Assembly: GCF_002795305.1 (NCBI RefSeq)
Contig: NZ_PGGC01000048.1
Location: 1-54,377, forward strand
Source of the DNA: Aeromonas cavernicola
GTDB taxonomy: Bacteria; Pseudomonadota; Gammaproteobacteria; Enterobacterales; Aeromonadaceae
Length of the DNA: 54,377 nucleotides
Reading direction: 5' to 3'
In this document: positions 1 through 9,326 of the stretch, piece by piece
Position numbering within the stretch: position 1 is the stretch's first letter
Layout of the letters: each line of letters begins with the position of its first letter
Notes under the pieces: generated by a model
Seen by the model: only the letters and a program-made list of their open reading frames with translations
The model's database searches: none
What the model was told of the DNA's origin: nothing
Made by a program: the position numbers and the translations under genes

Positions 1-32
1 ACGGTAAACTGCAAGCCGGTTTGATTGGCCAT
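1..32 (-). CDS. 5' end of an unidentified gene leaving the window
   Basis: A minus-strand ATG at 30-32 is preceded by a strong AAGGAG ribosome binding site at 40-45 and opens a frame reading MANQTGLQFT before the window ends. Only about ten residues are visible, so no product can be named. The good ribosome binding site and spacing are the only evidence. It would be transcribed away from yffB, so the 450 bases between would hold divergent promoters. Confidence 0.45.
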   Translation of the reverse strand, partial: MANQTGLQFT

Positions 33-482
33 AGACACTCCTTGAGAATTAATCCGTGTAAAGGGGGACTGCATAATTTGGGGCCGATTGTAGCCAAGCT
101 GATGCCGACAAAACAGTCACCGCGATCTCACTTAGCAGATAAGGGGGCAGAATCGGAAAAGTCCTACTTAGTGAGTGGGATATAAGCGATTGATAAATTG
201 TGGGTTTTAGTGAAAATGCCGACAATAACGCCACGAGACTGAATCCGTCAGTGGCCAACCACTTGCCAGCAGGTCACGCCAGTGGCGAACAGGTGCATAA
301 ACAACGCCTCATCTATCGGTAATGCGCTGCGGCTATCAAGCGCCGATCGTGCCGATGATGACCCTGCCTTGGCCGTTGCCTTGAGATTGTCACAATGACA
401 GAATCACCCCCCTCTTGATCACCTATGTCAACGGTGGGGCTAGCCCCCTTGATGCAGGTACGTCGGCTAATAAGGAGTCATC
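33..482. other. Gene-free stretch upstream of the yffB remnant
   Basis: I see no convincing gene here; a 69-codon minus-strand frame at 49-258 has no family resemblance and no good ribosome binding site. The stretch carries two copies of the octamer TGCCGACA (103-110, 217-224), and a third copy lies near the right end of the inserted segment. A G-rich run near 143 followed by a TCCTAC/TTAG tract vaguely recalls a Tn3-family terminal repeat. That resemblance is from memory and weak. The native yffB ribosome binding site (AGGAG) lies at 473-477. Confidence 0.4.
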
Positions 483-542
483 ATGGCAACCGTTCTCTAT
501 GGCATCAAAAACTACGAGCTGCTATTGATGGAAAAGTCATAA
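483..542 (+). pseudogene. yffB: Native 5' end of yffB, cut off by an insertion
   Basis: An ATG at 483 with AGGAG five to nine bases upstream starts a 19-residue frame. Its first codons read MATVLYGIKN, the classic start of YffB/ArsC-like proteins (VLYGIKNCDT). After KN the match breaks and the frame runs to a stop at 540-542. The intact downstream copy at 2249 repeats VLYGI followed by KNCDT. I read this as the original start of yffB, separated from its body by about 1.7 kb of foreign DNA. The shared junction sequence is roughly AAAAACT(A/G)CGA. Confidence 0.7.
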
Positions 543-561
543 AAAAGGGGCTAGGCCCCTT
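541..561 (-). terminator. Rho-independent terminator of the parA-like gene
   Basis: On the minus strand a perfect 7-bp stem (AAGGGGC / GCCCCTT) with a three-base loop is followed directly by a run of T. It lies about 30 bases past the stop of the ParA-like gene, in the right orientation to end its transcript. Confidence 0.8.
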
Positions 562-591
562 GTCAGTAAATCTGTGTGGTACGTTGTAAGA

Positions 592-1662
592 TCAGAACCA
601 GTTGACTAACTCATCAATGTGTTCACGAGCTTCCTCGTAACGGGCTCTGACGACTTGCACCTCTTCACCATTTGGCATGTTGTAATATGTCTGTGCAGTT
701 AGGTTTAACAGCGGGATTCCCAGTGTTGCAGAGACTTTTCCTGAGGTATGGAAATCTTTCACTTCAGACAAGAAGCATTCTTTCCATTCCCTGACATTGT
801 TAACAGGCATGGGAGGTACACTGAACAGATCTGGATAATTCACGTATTGTTCATACGCAAAGTCACATAAGGCAGATTTGATCGCATCATAGGCAGTTGC
901 AACACCATTATTCGTGGTGTAGTTGTTAAAAATAAAGCGATCCATAGTAGGAAGAGGGAGTCCATTCTCAGCAACCTTAGAGTGAAAAGTGACAAACTTT
1001 TCAGCATAAGTTTGTGCTGCTGCTGTAGGGTAATGAGCATATAAAAGGGTCATTATTCCCTTTAGTCCTTCCAAAGATGAGTAATCAGCCATCATAGGGA
1101 TGATCAACTTATCGGCGGAAACGAGAGCCATTTGGGTGTAAATAGAAAAGCTCGGGTTGCAATCAATGAAGACCACTAAGTCATCGTAGTTAGCTTGTTT
1201 TTCAAGAGCGCATAGACGACGAAATGCTGTCATATACTGCTGCCAAGCTTGTCTATTTGCAGGGTTGATCACGGCATAGTTCAAAGAAAGTGCCAGAGAT
1301 TCAAGGAAGGAATCGCCCGCGATCAAAAACAAGTTTTCCGAAATGATGTCGTTGTGGTCATGCACCCGAGTCTGGAATGACTGAGGTATACGGGTAAAGC
1401 CCGAGTTTCCCTCTAACAGCCAGTCTAAAAAACCCACAACATTTCTACGTGTTCTTCTCGATTGTAAGTTCTGATTTCGCTCGTATCCCCGATCTCCTCC
1501 ACCTAACAGATATTGAGAAATGTTTGCCTGCGGGCATAAGTCGATCACTAACACTTGGGTATTGGGATGACGAGCTGCATACTCAGCGGCCAAGTTAAAT
1601 CCAAGTGTTGTTTTACCAACGCCGCCTTTGTTGTTGTACATCGCATAGATTGTTGTTGCCAT
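592..1662 (-). CDS. ParA/MinD-family partition-type ATPase
   Basis: This 356-residue protein has the deviant Walker A motif KGGVGKTT near residues 11-18, followed by the ParA-type IDLCPQAN and later FIDCNPSFS (Walker B region). Such ATPases move plasmids or other cargo using a partner ParB-like protein, but no ParB is seen nearby. I chose the ATG at 1660-1662 because it has GGGGA upstream and begins directly with the MATTIYAMYNNKGGVGKTT core. The open frame extends 24 codons further upstream, with no family support for that part. It is followed by a terminator and belongs to the inserted element, so it may be a remnant of a plasmid partition locus. Specific cargo is unknown. Confidence 0.8.
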   Translation of the reverse strand: MATTIYAMYNNKGGVGKTTLGFNLAAEYAARHPNTQVLVIDLCPQANISQYLLGGGDRGYERNQNLQSRRTRRNVVGFLDWLLEGNSGFTRIPQSFQTRVHDHNDIISENLFLIAGDSFLESLALSLNYAVINPANRQAWQQYMTAFRRLCALEKQANYDDLVVFIDCNPSFSIYTQMALVSADKLIIPMMADYSSLEGLKGIMTLLYAHYPTAAAQTYAEKFVTFHSKVAENGLPLPTMDRFIFNNYTTNNGVATAYDAIKSALCDFAYEQYVNYPDLFSVPPMPVNNVREWKECFLSEVKDFHTSGKVSATLGIPLLNLTAQTYYNMPNGEEVQVVRARYEEAREHIDELVNWF

Positions 1663-1762
1663 CGTATTCCCCAAAGTGAAAGCCATAATGAGAGGGTATG
1701 ATCTGGTGATATAGGGAGCCAAAATCAACCCCATAATCTACATTTTTGTTAATAAAGTCTGG

Positions 1763-2128
1763 TTATATCCTAGCTTGTCGAACCACACGATGGATACTTG
1801 ATAGACTGACTCCTAACAGCGAAGAGATAGAACTTTTGGACTTACCTTGGGCGAGAAGAGACATAATTTGAGGCCCTTTTTCCCTAGCCGATGGCTTTCT
1901 TCCCTTATAGACCCCTTTGGCCTTCGCCAAGGCAATCCCTTCCGCCTGACGCTCTAGCATGATTTCCCGCTCGAACGTGGCGATGGCCCCGATCATGGTC
2001 AACATCAGCTTGCCCGTTGGCGTTGCCGTATCGATGCCCAGATTCTGGATCTGTAATGTTACCCCTTTGCCGTGTAGCTGGTCTGTGATCTCCAGCAAGT
2101 GACGGGTATTTCGAACGAGTCGATACAA
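1763..2128 (-). pseudogene. C-terminal part of a serine recombinase (resolvase/invertase family)
   Basis: About 120 codons match the second half of Tn3-type resolvases and invertases: RLVRNTRHLLEI, then TGKLMLTMIGAIATFEREIM, the AKAKGVYKGRK hinge, and a C-terminal helix-turn-helix (SSISSLLGVSLSSIHRVVRQ). The catalytic N-terminal half, with its active serine, is absent. Upstream of about 2128 the sequence no longer matches. The frame's first residues correspond to roughly codon 65 of a ~185-residue resolvase. It lies on the same strand as the ParA gene, 100 bases upstream of it. It could still make a DNA-binding fragment but cannot recombine DNA. Confidence 0.8.
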
Positions 2129-2248
2129 TCAAGGTTATTTTTGCCGACACAACCACAATGCAGAAAAACCAGCCCAAGGTAGCCACATTTCCCTGCATAA
2201 TGATCGCCTGTATGCTATGGCCCATCGAACGGAACCACGGTGAACCCC

Positions 2249-2623
2249 ATGGAAAACAAGACCGAATGCAAAGTTGTGCTCTACGGCATTTCCCCTAAAA
2301 ACTGCGATACCATGAAGAAAGCACGTAAATGGCTAGACGAGGCAGGGATCGATTACCGCTTCCATGACCATCGCACCGACGGGCTGGCGCCTGAGCAGCT
2401 CGATAGCTGGCTCGAACAACTCGGTTGGGAGGCCCTGCTTAACAGCCGTGGCACCACGTTTCGCGCCCTGCCAGAGGCGGCCAAACAAGGATTAGATCTG
2501 GCACGCGCCCGGGCCCTGCTCTTGGCATACCCTGCCATGATCAAACGACCATTACTCGATCGTGATGGTGAGCTGACCCTAGGGTTCAAAGCAGACCATT
2601 ACCACTCTCTGTTCTCTCGTTAA
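2249..2623 (+). CDS. yffB: YffB/ArsC-like thioredoxin-fold protein with altered N-terminus
   Basis: The 124-residue product belongs to the ArsC/Spx-like thioredoxin-fold family and matches E. coli YffB: NCDTMKKARKWL with a single cysteine, YRFHDHRTDGL, LGWEALLNSRGTT and MIKRPLL. Biochemical role is poorly known. The start differs from the family, with MENKTECKVVLYGISPKN replacing the usual M-x-x-VLYGIKN, because an element has been inserted (see 483). ATG at 2249 has GGTGA five bases upstream. A GTG at 2240 is an alternative start. It is followed 9 bases later by dapE, the same order as in E. coli, so the two are probably cotranscribed. The new promoter and leader must come from the element. 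Confidence 0.85.
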   Translation: MENKTECKVVLYGISPKNCDTMKKARKWLDEAGIDYRFHDHRTDGLAPEQLDSWLEQLGWEALLNSRGTTFRALPEAAKQGLDLARARALLLAYPAMIKRPLLDRDGELTLGFKADHYHSLFSR

Positions 2624-3760
<1,137 letters not shown>

Positions 3761-3817
3761 TGGCCGATGCCTGAGTCTGCGGGCTCAGGCCGGTCATCAG
3801 GTCGGCGGGAGGGGGGA

Positions 3818-4507
3818 ATGACAGTGACACAAGATCAGTTAATGGGGCTCGATGATAGCCACCTCGTGCAGTTAGGAGATGGCCCCCATCGGCTCACGGC
3901 TGCCACCCTTGCCGCCTTCACGGCGATGCAGCAAGCTGCCCAGCACGCAGGCTTTAATCTGCAACCGGCTTCAAGTTGGCGCAGTTTCGAACGTCAACTG
4001 GCTATTTGGAATGGTAAATGGCGGGGGGAGCGGGTGCTGCTGGATGCCAACAGCCAGCCGATCGACCCATTCCAACTGAACGAATGGGAGCGAGTGCAGG
4101 CGATCTTGCGTTGGAGTGCCCTGCCTGGCACCAGCCGCCACCATTGGGGCAGCGATCTCGATATTTACGATCCCGACCTGCTGCCTGCCAACCGCACATT
4201 ACAGCTGGAACCATGGGAGTATCAAACCGGGGGCTGGTTTGCCGACATGAGCCAGTGGCTCAGCCAGCACATGGCGCAATTTGGCTTTTTTTTACCCTAC
4301 CCCGCCACCGCTGCCAGCGGGGTCGCCTACGAGCCGTGGCATCTGAGCTTTGCGCCGGTGGCACATGCCCAGCACCTTGCCCCTGCCGCGTTAGCACATT
4401 GCCTACAAAATTCTGATATTGAAGGAAAACAAACTATTATCGCCCACCTTGAAGAGATTCTGGCGCGTTATGTCGTTCCCCCCGCAGACACAAGGACACC
4501 GAGATGA
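3818..4507 (+). CDS. M15-family metallopeptidase (D-alanyl-D-alanine carboxypeptidase type)
   Basis: The 229-residue product has the M15B/VanY-type zinc motifs SRHHWGSDLDIYD in the middle and EPWHLSF near the C-terminus, plus the SSWRSFERQ substrate-site motif. These enzymes cut D-amino-acid-containing peptides of peptidoglycan. No signal peptide is evident from the chosen ATG, so a cytoplasmic or unconventional location is possible. The open frame extends to 3767, but GGGAGGGGGG directly before the ATG at 3818 and the poor extra sequence support the later start. It overlaps the next gene by ATGA and follows dapE closely, suggesting one operon with a cell-wall theme. Confidence 0.85.
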   Translation: MTVTQDQLMGLDDSHLVQLGDGPHRLTAATLAAFTAMQQAAQHAGFNLQPASSWRSFERQLAIWNGKWRGERVLLDANSQPIDPFQLNEWERVQAILRWSALPGTSRHHWGSDLDIYDPDLLPANRTLQLEPWEYQTGGWFADMSQWLSQHMAQFGFFLPYPATAASGVAYEPWHLSFAPVAHAQHLAPAALAHCLQNSDIEGKQTIIAHLEEILARYVVPPADTRTPR

Positions 4508-4650
4508 ACCTCTGGTTATGGATTGGCTTACCTCTGCTCTTCTTACTCGGGCTGTTTCTTAATGCCATCAAAGACATGAAGCAGCTAGAGAAGCAGTTAC
4601 CGAAATACCGCGACAAGGTCCGAACGGTCAAAGATGACGAGGAAGATTGA
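4504..4650 (+). CDS. ypfN: YpfN-like small membrane protein (UPF0370 type)
   Basis: A 48-residue frame overlaps the stop of the M15 gene by ATGA. It has one N-terminal membrane helix (about residues 3-21), then NAIKDMKQLEKQ and an acidic tail DDEED. E. coli YpfN, encoded beside dapE, has the same build: one helix ending in NVIKDLKRVD and an acidic tail. The function is not known. The assignment rests on layout and the short NxIKDxK motif, so homology is likely but not proven. Confidence 0.75.
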   Translation: MNLWLWIGLPLLFLLGLFLNAIKDMKQLEKQLPKYRDKVRTVKDDEED

Positions 4651-4736
4651 GCTCGGTTGCGCCACCCACTGACAGGTCCTCTGCCAAGGGGCGGCGTGAC
4701 GCCCTGCCATCGCCCACCATCTCATCTCAGGCCGAC

Positions 4737-6008
4737 TCAGTGCGCGACCACCACCCGATTACGCCCGTCCCGTTTAGCCTGATACAGCGCGTCATCTGCC
4801 CGCGCGAGCGTCTGGGGTAACGGCTCTTGTCGACGGCGGGCCGCGACCCCAAAGGAGGCACTGACCCGCAGATCTTGGGGCCAACCACGACCTTCGGCCA
4901 GCACTTTGCGCAAATGCTCTGCTAGCGTTTCTCCCCATGATAATGGACGCTCAGGCACCAGCAGCACGAACTCTTCGCCGCCCCAGCGACACAGAGATAC
5001 CTCTTGGCCGAGGTGTAATAACAGCTCGCTAACCAAGCACTTGATCACCTCATCACCCACCGGATGGCCGTAACCATCATTGATCTGTTTAAAGTGATCA
5101 ATGTCGATGAAGATCACGATCATCTCACCGGAGTGCTGGGCTAACAACGCCTCGCCTTCACTGCGACTCAGGGCACCGGTCAGGGGATCGTGGCGCACCT
5201 GATCCGCCGCCATCCGATACTCCTGCTCTAGGTTTTGGTTACGCAGCATGGCCAAATGAGCATTGTGACTGGCTTTCTGCAAGCGCCGCCGCATCCCTGC
5301 ATAGTCCATTAACAACAGCATGATGATGGTAATACTCCACACCATAAACAGCGCACGGTAGAACAGCGAAGGGGACAGCCACGGCCCCTGAAACGTCAGC
5401 TCTTCGAGCTTAAGCCGATAATGGCCCGGGAGCGCATTAGAGCCGGTCGCCAGTTCGATGGCAAACACCCGGCTGAGATCTCGCCCCTGCTGCATTAAAG
5501 GGATCTGATAATCCGTTAACCACCACGTGGTTGGGGTAAATAGGGTAAGCGGCACCTCAACCCGCCCCGGATATTGGGTCGAGTCAAATAAAATAGCGTT
5601 CACTTTGTGGGAGACTGGATCCTCTAGCCGTGAGTACGCAGGATCATAGTTGCGTAAATAGATGCGCCAAGGTGCATCACTGGGCCCTTCGCTTCGTAGC
5701 TGCAGGATCATGCTATCGTAGTCGGATAGGTCCACCCCCTGTTCGGGGGAGGCCAGCACGATCATCAGCTCACAAAACGGCCAACGGGCCCCCTCTCGTA
5801 GGGTGCACTGCATTTCCACCCCATCAGGCCCCAAGGTTGCTTCAGACGCGCCTGCTACCGCCCGATCATCCATGGTCTGGATCGCCCACTGCGGATTGGG
5901 CACGATCGCCAACTGGCGGCGTGGTCCCCACTCAAACAGGCTAACCAATAACAGGGACATCAACATCAAAAAACTCAATACCCACCACAACCGCCTAAAC
6001 CTGATCAT
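4737..6008 (-). CDS. Membrane diguanylate cyclase (GGDEF domain)
   Basis: The 423-residue protein has a membrane helix at about 8-26, a periplasmic sensor-like region of about 190 residues of no family I recognise, a second helix at about 215-237, a short coiled linker, and a C-terminal GGDEF domain (about 260-420). The catalytic loop reads RWGGEEF, and DIDHFKQINDGYGH is intact, so it should make cyclic di-GMP from GTP. The RxxD product-inhibition site expected nine residues before GGEEF is replaced by GQEV, so feedback inhibition is probably absent. GGAG precedes the ATG. It is convergent with ypfN. Confidence 0.93.
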   Translation of the reverse strand: MIRFRRLWWVLSFLMLMSLLLVSLFEWGPRRQLAIVPNPQWAIQTMDDRAVAGASEATLGPDGVEMQCTLREGARWPFCELMIVLASPEQGVDLSDYDSMILQLRSEGPSDAPWRIYLRNYDPAYSRLEDPVSHKVNAILFDSTQYPGRVEVPLTLFTPTTWWLTDYQIPLMQQGRDLSRVFAIELATGSNALPGHYRLKLEELTFQGPWLSPSLFYRALFMVWSITIIMLLLMDYAGMRRRLQKASHNAHLAMLRNQNLEQEYRMAADQVRHDPLTGALSRSEGEALLAQHSGEMIVIFIDIDHFKQINDGYGHPVGDEVIKCLVSELLLHLGQEVSLCRWGGEEFVLLVPERPLSWGETLAEHLRKVLAEGRGWPQDLRVSASFGVAARRRQEPLPQTLARADDALYQAKRDGRNRVVVAH

Positions 6009-6383
6009 CCCCTCTCCAGCAGAATATAAAATGGCAAAAAATTAAAAACTAAAAATAAAAAAACACAATTAATGATAAAAGCAATATTATCACCAAATGA
6101 GTCATTGCACTATAAGTGATAAATAAATAGCCACAACGGGTAATGAAAACGAGAAATTAGTCCTGATGATCGCCAAACGCAGCCCCAGCAAAGCGGGCCG
6201 CATCACTTACTCACGGCAGCACAATGGATGGCGACCAAACAGGCTAGGACGTAAACCAAGAGGGGTTAGTTGAAGGGTTAAAAAATGTAAAAAAATGCCC
6301 ATTAATGCACAAAAAAGCCACACGAGGCCGACTCGAATGCATATAATGTGCCTACTTTGCATGTACACAGAAGGAGCTCACCA
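6009..6383. other. AT-rich intergenic region between the cyclase and cvrA
   Basis: No gene is visible. The part next to the cyclase (about 6030-6140) is strikingly AT-rich and presumably holds the cyclase promoter on the minus strand. The right part (about 6240-6370) contains runs of A and leads into the cvrA ribosome binding site AAGGAG at 6371-6376. I could not assign specific promoter boxes with confidence. Confidence 0.5.
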
Positions 6384-8111
6384 TTGGATGCCATCACCAT
6401 CAATCACTTGCTGTTAATCGGTGCCTTGTTGGTGGGAGCCAGTGTGATGTTAAGTGCGCTCTCGTCTCGTCTTGGAATCCCCATTCTGGTGATCTTCCTC
6501 GCCGTCGGTATGCTGGCGGGTGAAGATGGGCTCGGGGGCATTCATTTTGCTGACTACTCCGTCGCCTATCTGGTGGGTAACCTCGCCTTGGCCATCATCT
6601 TGCTCGATGGTGGGATGCGCACTCGCGTCTCCTCGTTTCGGGTCGCGCTGTGGCCAGCACTCTCCCTAGCGACGGTCGGGGTCGCTATCACCACCACCCT
6701 CACTGGATTAGCCGCCGCTTGGCTGTTTGATCTCAGCTGGCTACAGGGCATGTTAATCGGTGCCATCGTCGGCTCTACCGATGCCGCCGCCGTGTTCTCC
6801 TTACTGGCAGGCCGCAGCCTCAACGAACGGGTCAATGCCACGTTGGAAATTGAATCGGGCAGTAATGATCCGATGGCGGTCTTTCTGACGGTTACCCTGA
6901 TTGAGGTACTGGCCACCGCTCAGCAGGGATTAGACGCCCGCTTTCTGCTGCTCCAGCTGATCCAGCAATTTGGCATGGGCGCAGGCATTGGGCTGGGCGG
7001 AGGCTGGCTGCTGTGGCGTTTGATCAATACCGCCAAGCTGGCCCCCGGCCTCTATCCCTTGCTAACCGTCAGCGGTGGCCTGCTGATCTTCGCCATCACC
7101 ACCGCCATCGGCGGTAGCGGTATCTTGGCTATCTACCTCACCGGCTTGCTGTTAGGTAACTTGGCACTGCGCAGCCGCAGCACCACCTTATCCGTGCTCG
7201 ATGGCCTGACCTGGCTCAGCCAAATTGGGATGTTTCTGGTCTTGGGACTATTGGCATCGCCCCATAAGTTGCTGCCCATCGCCCTGCCCGCCTTGGCATT
7301 GGCGATGTGGATGATCCTGTTTGCGCGGCCGGTGTCGGTCTGGGTGGGCTTGCTGCCCTTTAAACACTTTGCCCCGCGCGAGCGCTGGTTCATCTCTTGG
7401 GTCGGGCTGCGTGGCGCCGTGCCTATCATTTTGGCGGTCTTTCCCATGATGGCGGGGCTACCCAATGCCCAGCTCTACTTTAATGTGGCGTTCTTCGTGG
7501 TGCTGGTCTCGTTGATCCTGCAGGGCAGCTCCCTGCCGCTGGCGTCGCGGCTGGCTCGGGTTGAAGTGCCCGCGCCCCCCTCGCCGATTAATCGCTCTGG
7601 CCTTGAGATCGATCTTGATAGCCAGTGGGAGACCTTCATCTACCAGCTCGGCGCCGAAAAATGGTGCATTGGCTCTCCCTTGCGGGAGCTAAAAATGCCA
7701 TTAGGCACCCGTATCTGCGCCCTGTTTCGTGGCCAAGAGCTGCTTCACCCCTCCGGCAGTACCTGTTTGCAGGCCGACGACATTCTGTGCGTCATTGGTC
7801 ATGAACGAGACTTAACCGCCCTCGGCCAGCTGTTTAGTCAGGCCCCCGAGCAAGATTTAGGGCCGCGCTTCTTTGGGGACTTCTTACTCGACGCCCAAGC
7901 CCAACTCCAGGATCTTGCCCCTCTCTACGGGTTAGAGGTGAGTGATCTGGCACAACAGAGCCTCGGCGATTTCATTGCCGCGAGCTTGGGCGATAATCTG
8001 GTAGTCGGTGACTATATCGAATGGCAGGGCCTAATTTGGACTGTCGCCGAGATGGATGAGAGCCATCCCCTCAAGATCGGGGTGCGTTTTCAGGAAGAGG
8101 ACCCGGTCTAA
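6384..8111 (+). CDS. cvrA: K+/H+ antiporter of the CPA1 family (NhaP2/CvrA)
   Basis: This 575-residue inner-membrane antiporter matches E. coli CvrA/NhaP2 nearly throughout: [39 protein letters not shown] (ion-binding Asp), [14 protein letters not shown] and [21 protein letters not shown]. About 12-13 helices span residues 1-390. A cytoplasmic TrkA-C domain (about 400-480) and a CorC/HlyC-type domain (about 490-570) follow. It exports K+ in exchange for protons. I chose a TTG start: AAGGAG lies seven bases upstream, and the product then starts MDAITI like E. coli MDATTI. The upstream ATG at 6348 lacks a ribosome binding site. Confidence 0.95.
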   Translation: MDAITINHLLLIGALLVGASVMLSALSSRLGIPILVIFLAVGMLAGEDGLGGIHFADYSVAYLVGNLALAIILLDGGMRTRVSSFRVALWPALSLATVGVAITTTLTGLAAAWLFDLSWLQGMLIGAIVGSTDAAAVFSLLAGRSLNERVNATLEIESGSNDPMAVFLTVTLIEVLATAQQGLDARFLLLQLIQQFGMGAGIGLGGGWLLWRLINTAKLAPGLYPLLTVSGGLLIFAITTAIGGSGILAIYLTGLLLGNLALRSRSTTLSVLDGLTWLSQIGMFLVLGLLASPHKLLPIALPALALAMWMILFARPVSVWVGLLPFKHFAPRERWFISWVGLRGAVPIILAVFPMMAGLPNAQLYFNVAFFVVLVSLILQGSSLPLASRLARVEVPAPPSPINRSGLEIDLDSQWETFIYQLGAEKWCIGSPLRELKMPLGTRICALFRGQELLHPSGSTCLQADDILCVIGHERDLTALGQLFSQAPEQDLGPRFFGDFLLDAQAQLQDLAPLYGLEVSDLAQQSLGDFIAASLGDNLVVGDYIEWQGLIWTVAEMDESHPLKIGVRFQEEDPV

Positions 8112-8140
8112 GCCGGATTTTCCAGTCAGAAGGGAACACT

Positions 8141-9244
8141 ATGCCATATCAACATCTGCTCTCTGGCAACCTGCCTCCTACGGCCAATTTGGGGGTGATC
8201 GAGGGATTTTTTGGCAAAGGCTGGAGCTGGCAAGCCCGCGCGAGTTATGCCCAATGGCTGCCTCGGCATGGCTATGGCTTCTATATTTACGCCCCCAAAG
8301 AGGATGGCTACCTGCGCAAACACTGGGCCGAGCCTTGGCCTGAACAGCAACTTGCCGACCTTGCTCAGCTGGCTCAGCAGTGCCGTGCCCACGGCCTCGC
8401 GTTCGGGGTTGGCCTAAGCCCGATGGGGGCCCACCATGACTATCAACGGCAACGCCCTGCTCTGTTGGCCAAGGTACGCTTGATTGATGATGCCCTGCAG
8501 CCCGATATTTTGGCGGTGCTGTTTGATGACATGAAAGGGGATACCCCCGATTTGGCTTATCAGCAGCTCACCATTGCCCATGACATTGCGGCCCATAGCA
8601 AAGCCAAGCGCCTGATTTTCTGCCCCAGCTACTACTCAACAGACCCTGTACTGGAGAAAGTGTTTGGCGCCATGCCGCACCACTATTTACAGGATCTGGG
8701 CCAACAGCTGGATCGCCGTATCGAGATATTCTGGACCGGCCCCAAGGTCTGTTCCAATGAGTATCCGGTCCCGCACCTTGAACAAGTGACCACGCTGCTT
8801 GGCCGCCAACCTTTCTTGTGGGACAACTACCCCGTCAACGATGGCAGCAAGGCGAGCAACTATCTGCATCTGCGCGCGTTTGAGCATCGCCCCGCCGAGC
8901 TGGCGCAGTGGGTCTCTGGCCATGCGGTCAACCCGATGAAACAAGCAGCCTTGTCAGCCCTACCATTGGCCACCTTGCCAATGAGTTATCGGCTCGGCAA
9001 ACAGTATGATCCTGACAAAGCGCGCCACACTGCACTCCATGCCACTTGTGGCCCACAAATCGCCGCCATGATCGAAGCTGATTTACCACTGTTCCAAGAT
9101 CTAGGACTAGCCCAGCTCACCCCAGAGCAAATCAGTGCCCTCACCACCCGCTACCTGCCGTTTCGGGACCAACCTTGTGTCGCTGAAATCGTGCGCTGGC
9201 TAGCAGGAGAGTATGTGTTTGATCCCGATTGTCTGACCGACTAA
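8141..9244 (+). CDS. GH84-like beta-N-acetylglucosaminidase domain protein
   Basis: The 367-residue product resembles the catalytic barrel of glycoside hydrolase family 84 (NagJ/O-GlcNAcase/hyaluronidase type). It has VIEGFFGKGWSW at the start of the barrel, YIYAPKEDGYLRKHW, the adjacent acidic pair in LFDDMKGD (about residue 127), and WDNYPVNDG later, all in the family order. Such enzymes remove terminal beta-linked GlcNAc by substrate-assisted catalysis. There is no signal peptide, so it probably acts in the cytoplasm, unlike secreted bacterial hyaluronidases. AAGGGAA precedes the ATG. The gene is 29 bases after cvrA and ends in a strong hairpin. Substrate is unknown; a role in chitin or peptidoglycan sugar recycling is an inference. 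Confidence 0.85.
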   Translation: MPYQHLLSGNLPPTANLGVIEGFFGKGWSWQARASYAQWLPRHGYGFYIYAPKEDGYLRKHWAEPWPEQQLADLAQLAQQCRAHGLAFGVGLSPMGAHHDYQRQRPALLAKVRLIDDALQPDILAVLFDDMKGDTPDLAYQQLTIAHDIAAHSKAKRLIFCPSYYSTDPVLEKVFGAMPHHYLQDLGQQLDRRIEIFWTGPKVCSNEYPVPHLEQVTTLLGRQPFLWDNYPVNDGSKASNYLHLRAFEHRPAELAQWVSGHAVNPMKQAALSALPLATLPMSYRLGKQYDPDKARHTALHATCGPQIAAMIEADLPLFQDLGLAQLTPEQISALTTRYLPFRDQPCVAEIVRWLAGEYVFDPDCLTD

Positions 9245-9269
9245 GCCGCTGACCACCCTGCGGCATAAT

Positions 9270-9296
9270 AAAAGGGAGGCATTTGCCTCCCTTTTA
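9270..9296. terminator. Bidirectional terminator between the GH84-like gene and speA
   Basis: A 12-bp perfect stem (AAAAGGGAGGCA / TGCCTCCCTTTT) with a very short loop has T runs on both sides. It lies between two convergent genes and should end transcripts from both. Confidence 0.9.
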
Positions 9297-9326
9297 TTGT
9301 TCACCTTAGCGATGCGCCATCAGCGC

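Larger units (their letters stand above)
543..2265. mobile_element. Decayed integrated element inside the 5' end of yffB
   Basis: The segment between the two yffB start regions holds a ParA-family ATPase and a truncated serine recombinase, both on the minus strand. Both flanks match yffB: a remnant with the native ribosome binding site on the left, and the body of the gene with a different first ~18 codons on the right. This is the pattern left by an element that integrates into a coding 5' end and supplies a replacement start. No intact integrase is visible, so it is probably immobile. Boundaries are approximate because the shared core is only about 11 bases and imperfect. Confidence 0.65.

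Noticed and set aside
49-258. 69-codon minus-strand frame near the left edge
   Set aside because: No ribosome binding site, no family resemblance, and the region looks like decayed non-coding DNA.
1905-2225. 106-codon minus-strand frame overlapping the recombinase fragment
   Set aside because: It reads the recombinase sequence in a different frame; the correct frame shows clear resolvase motifs.
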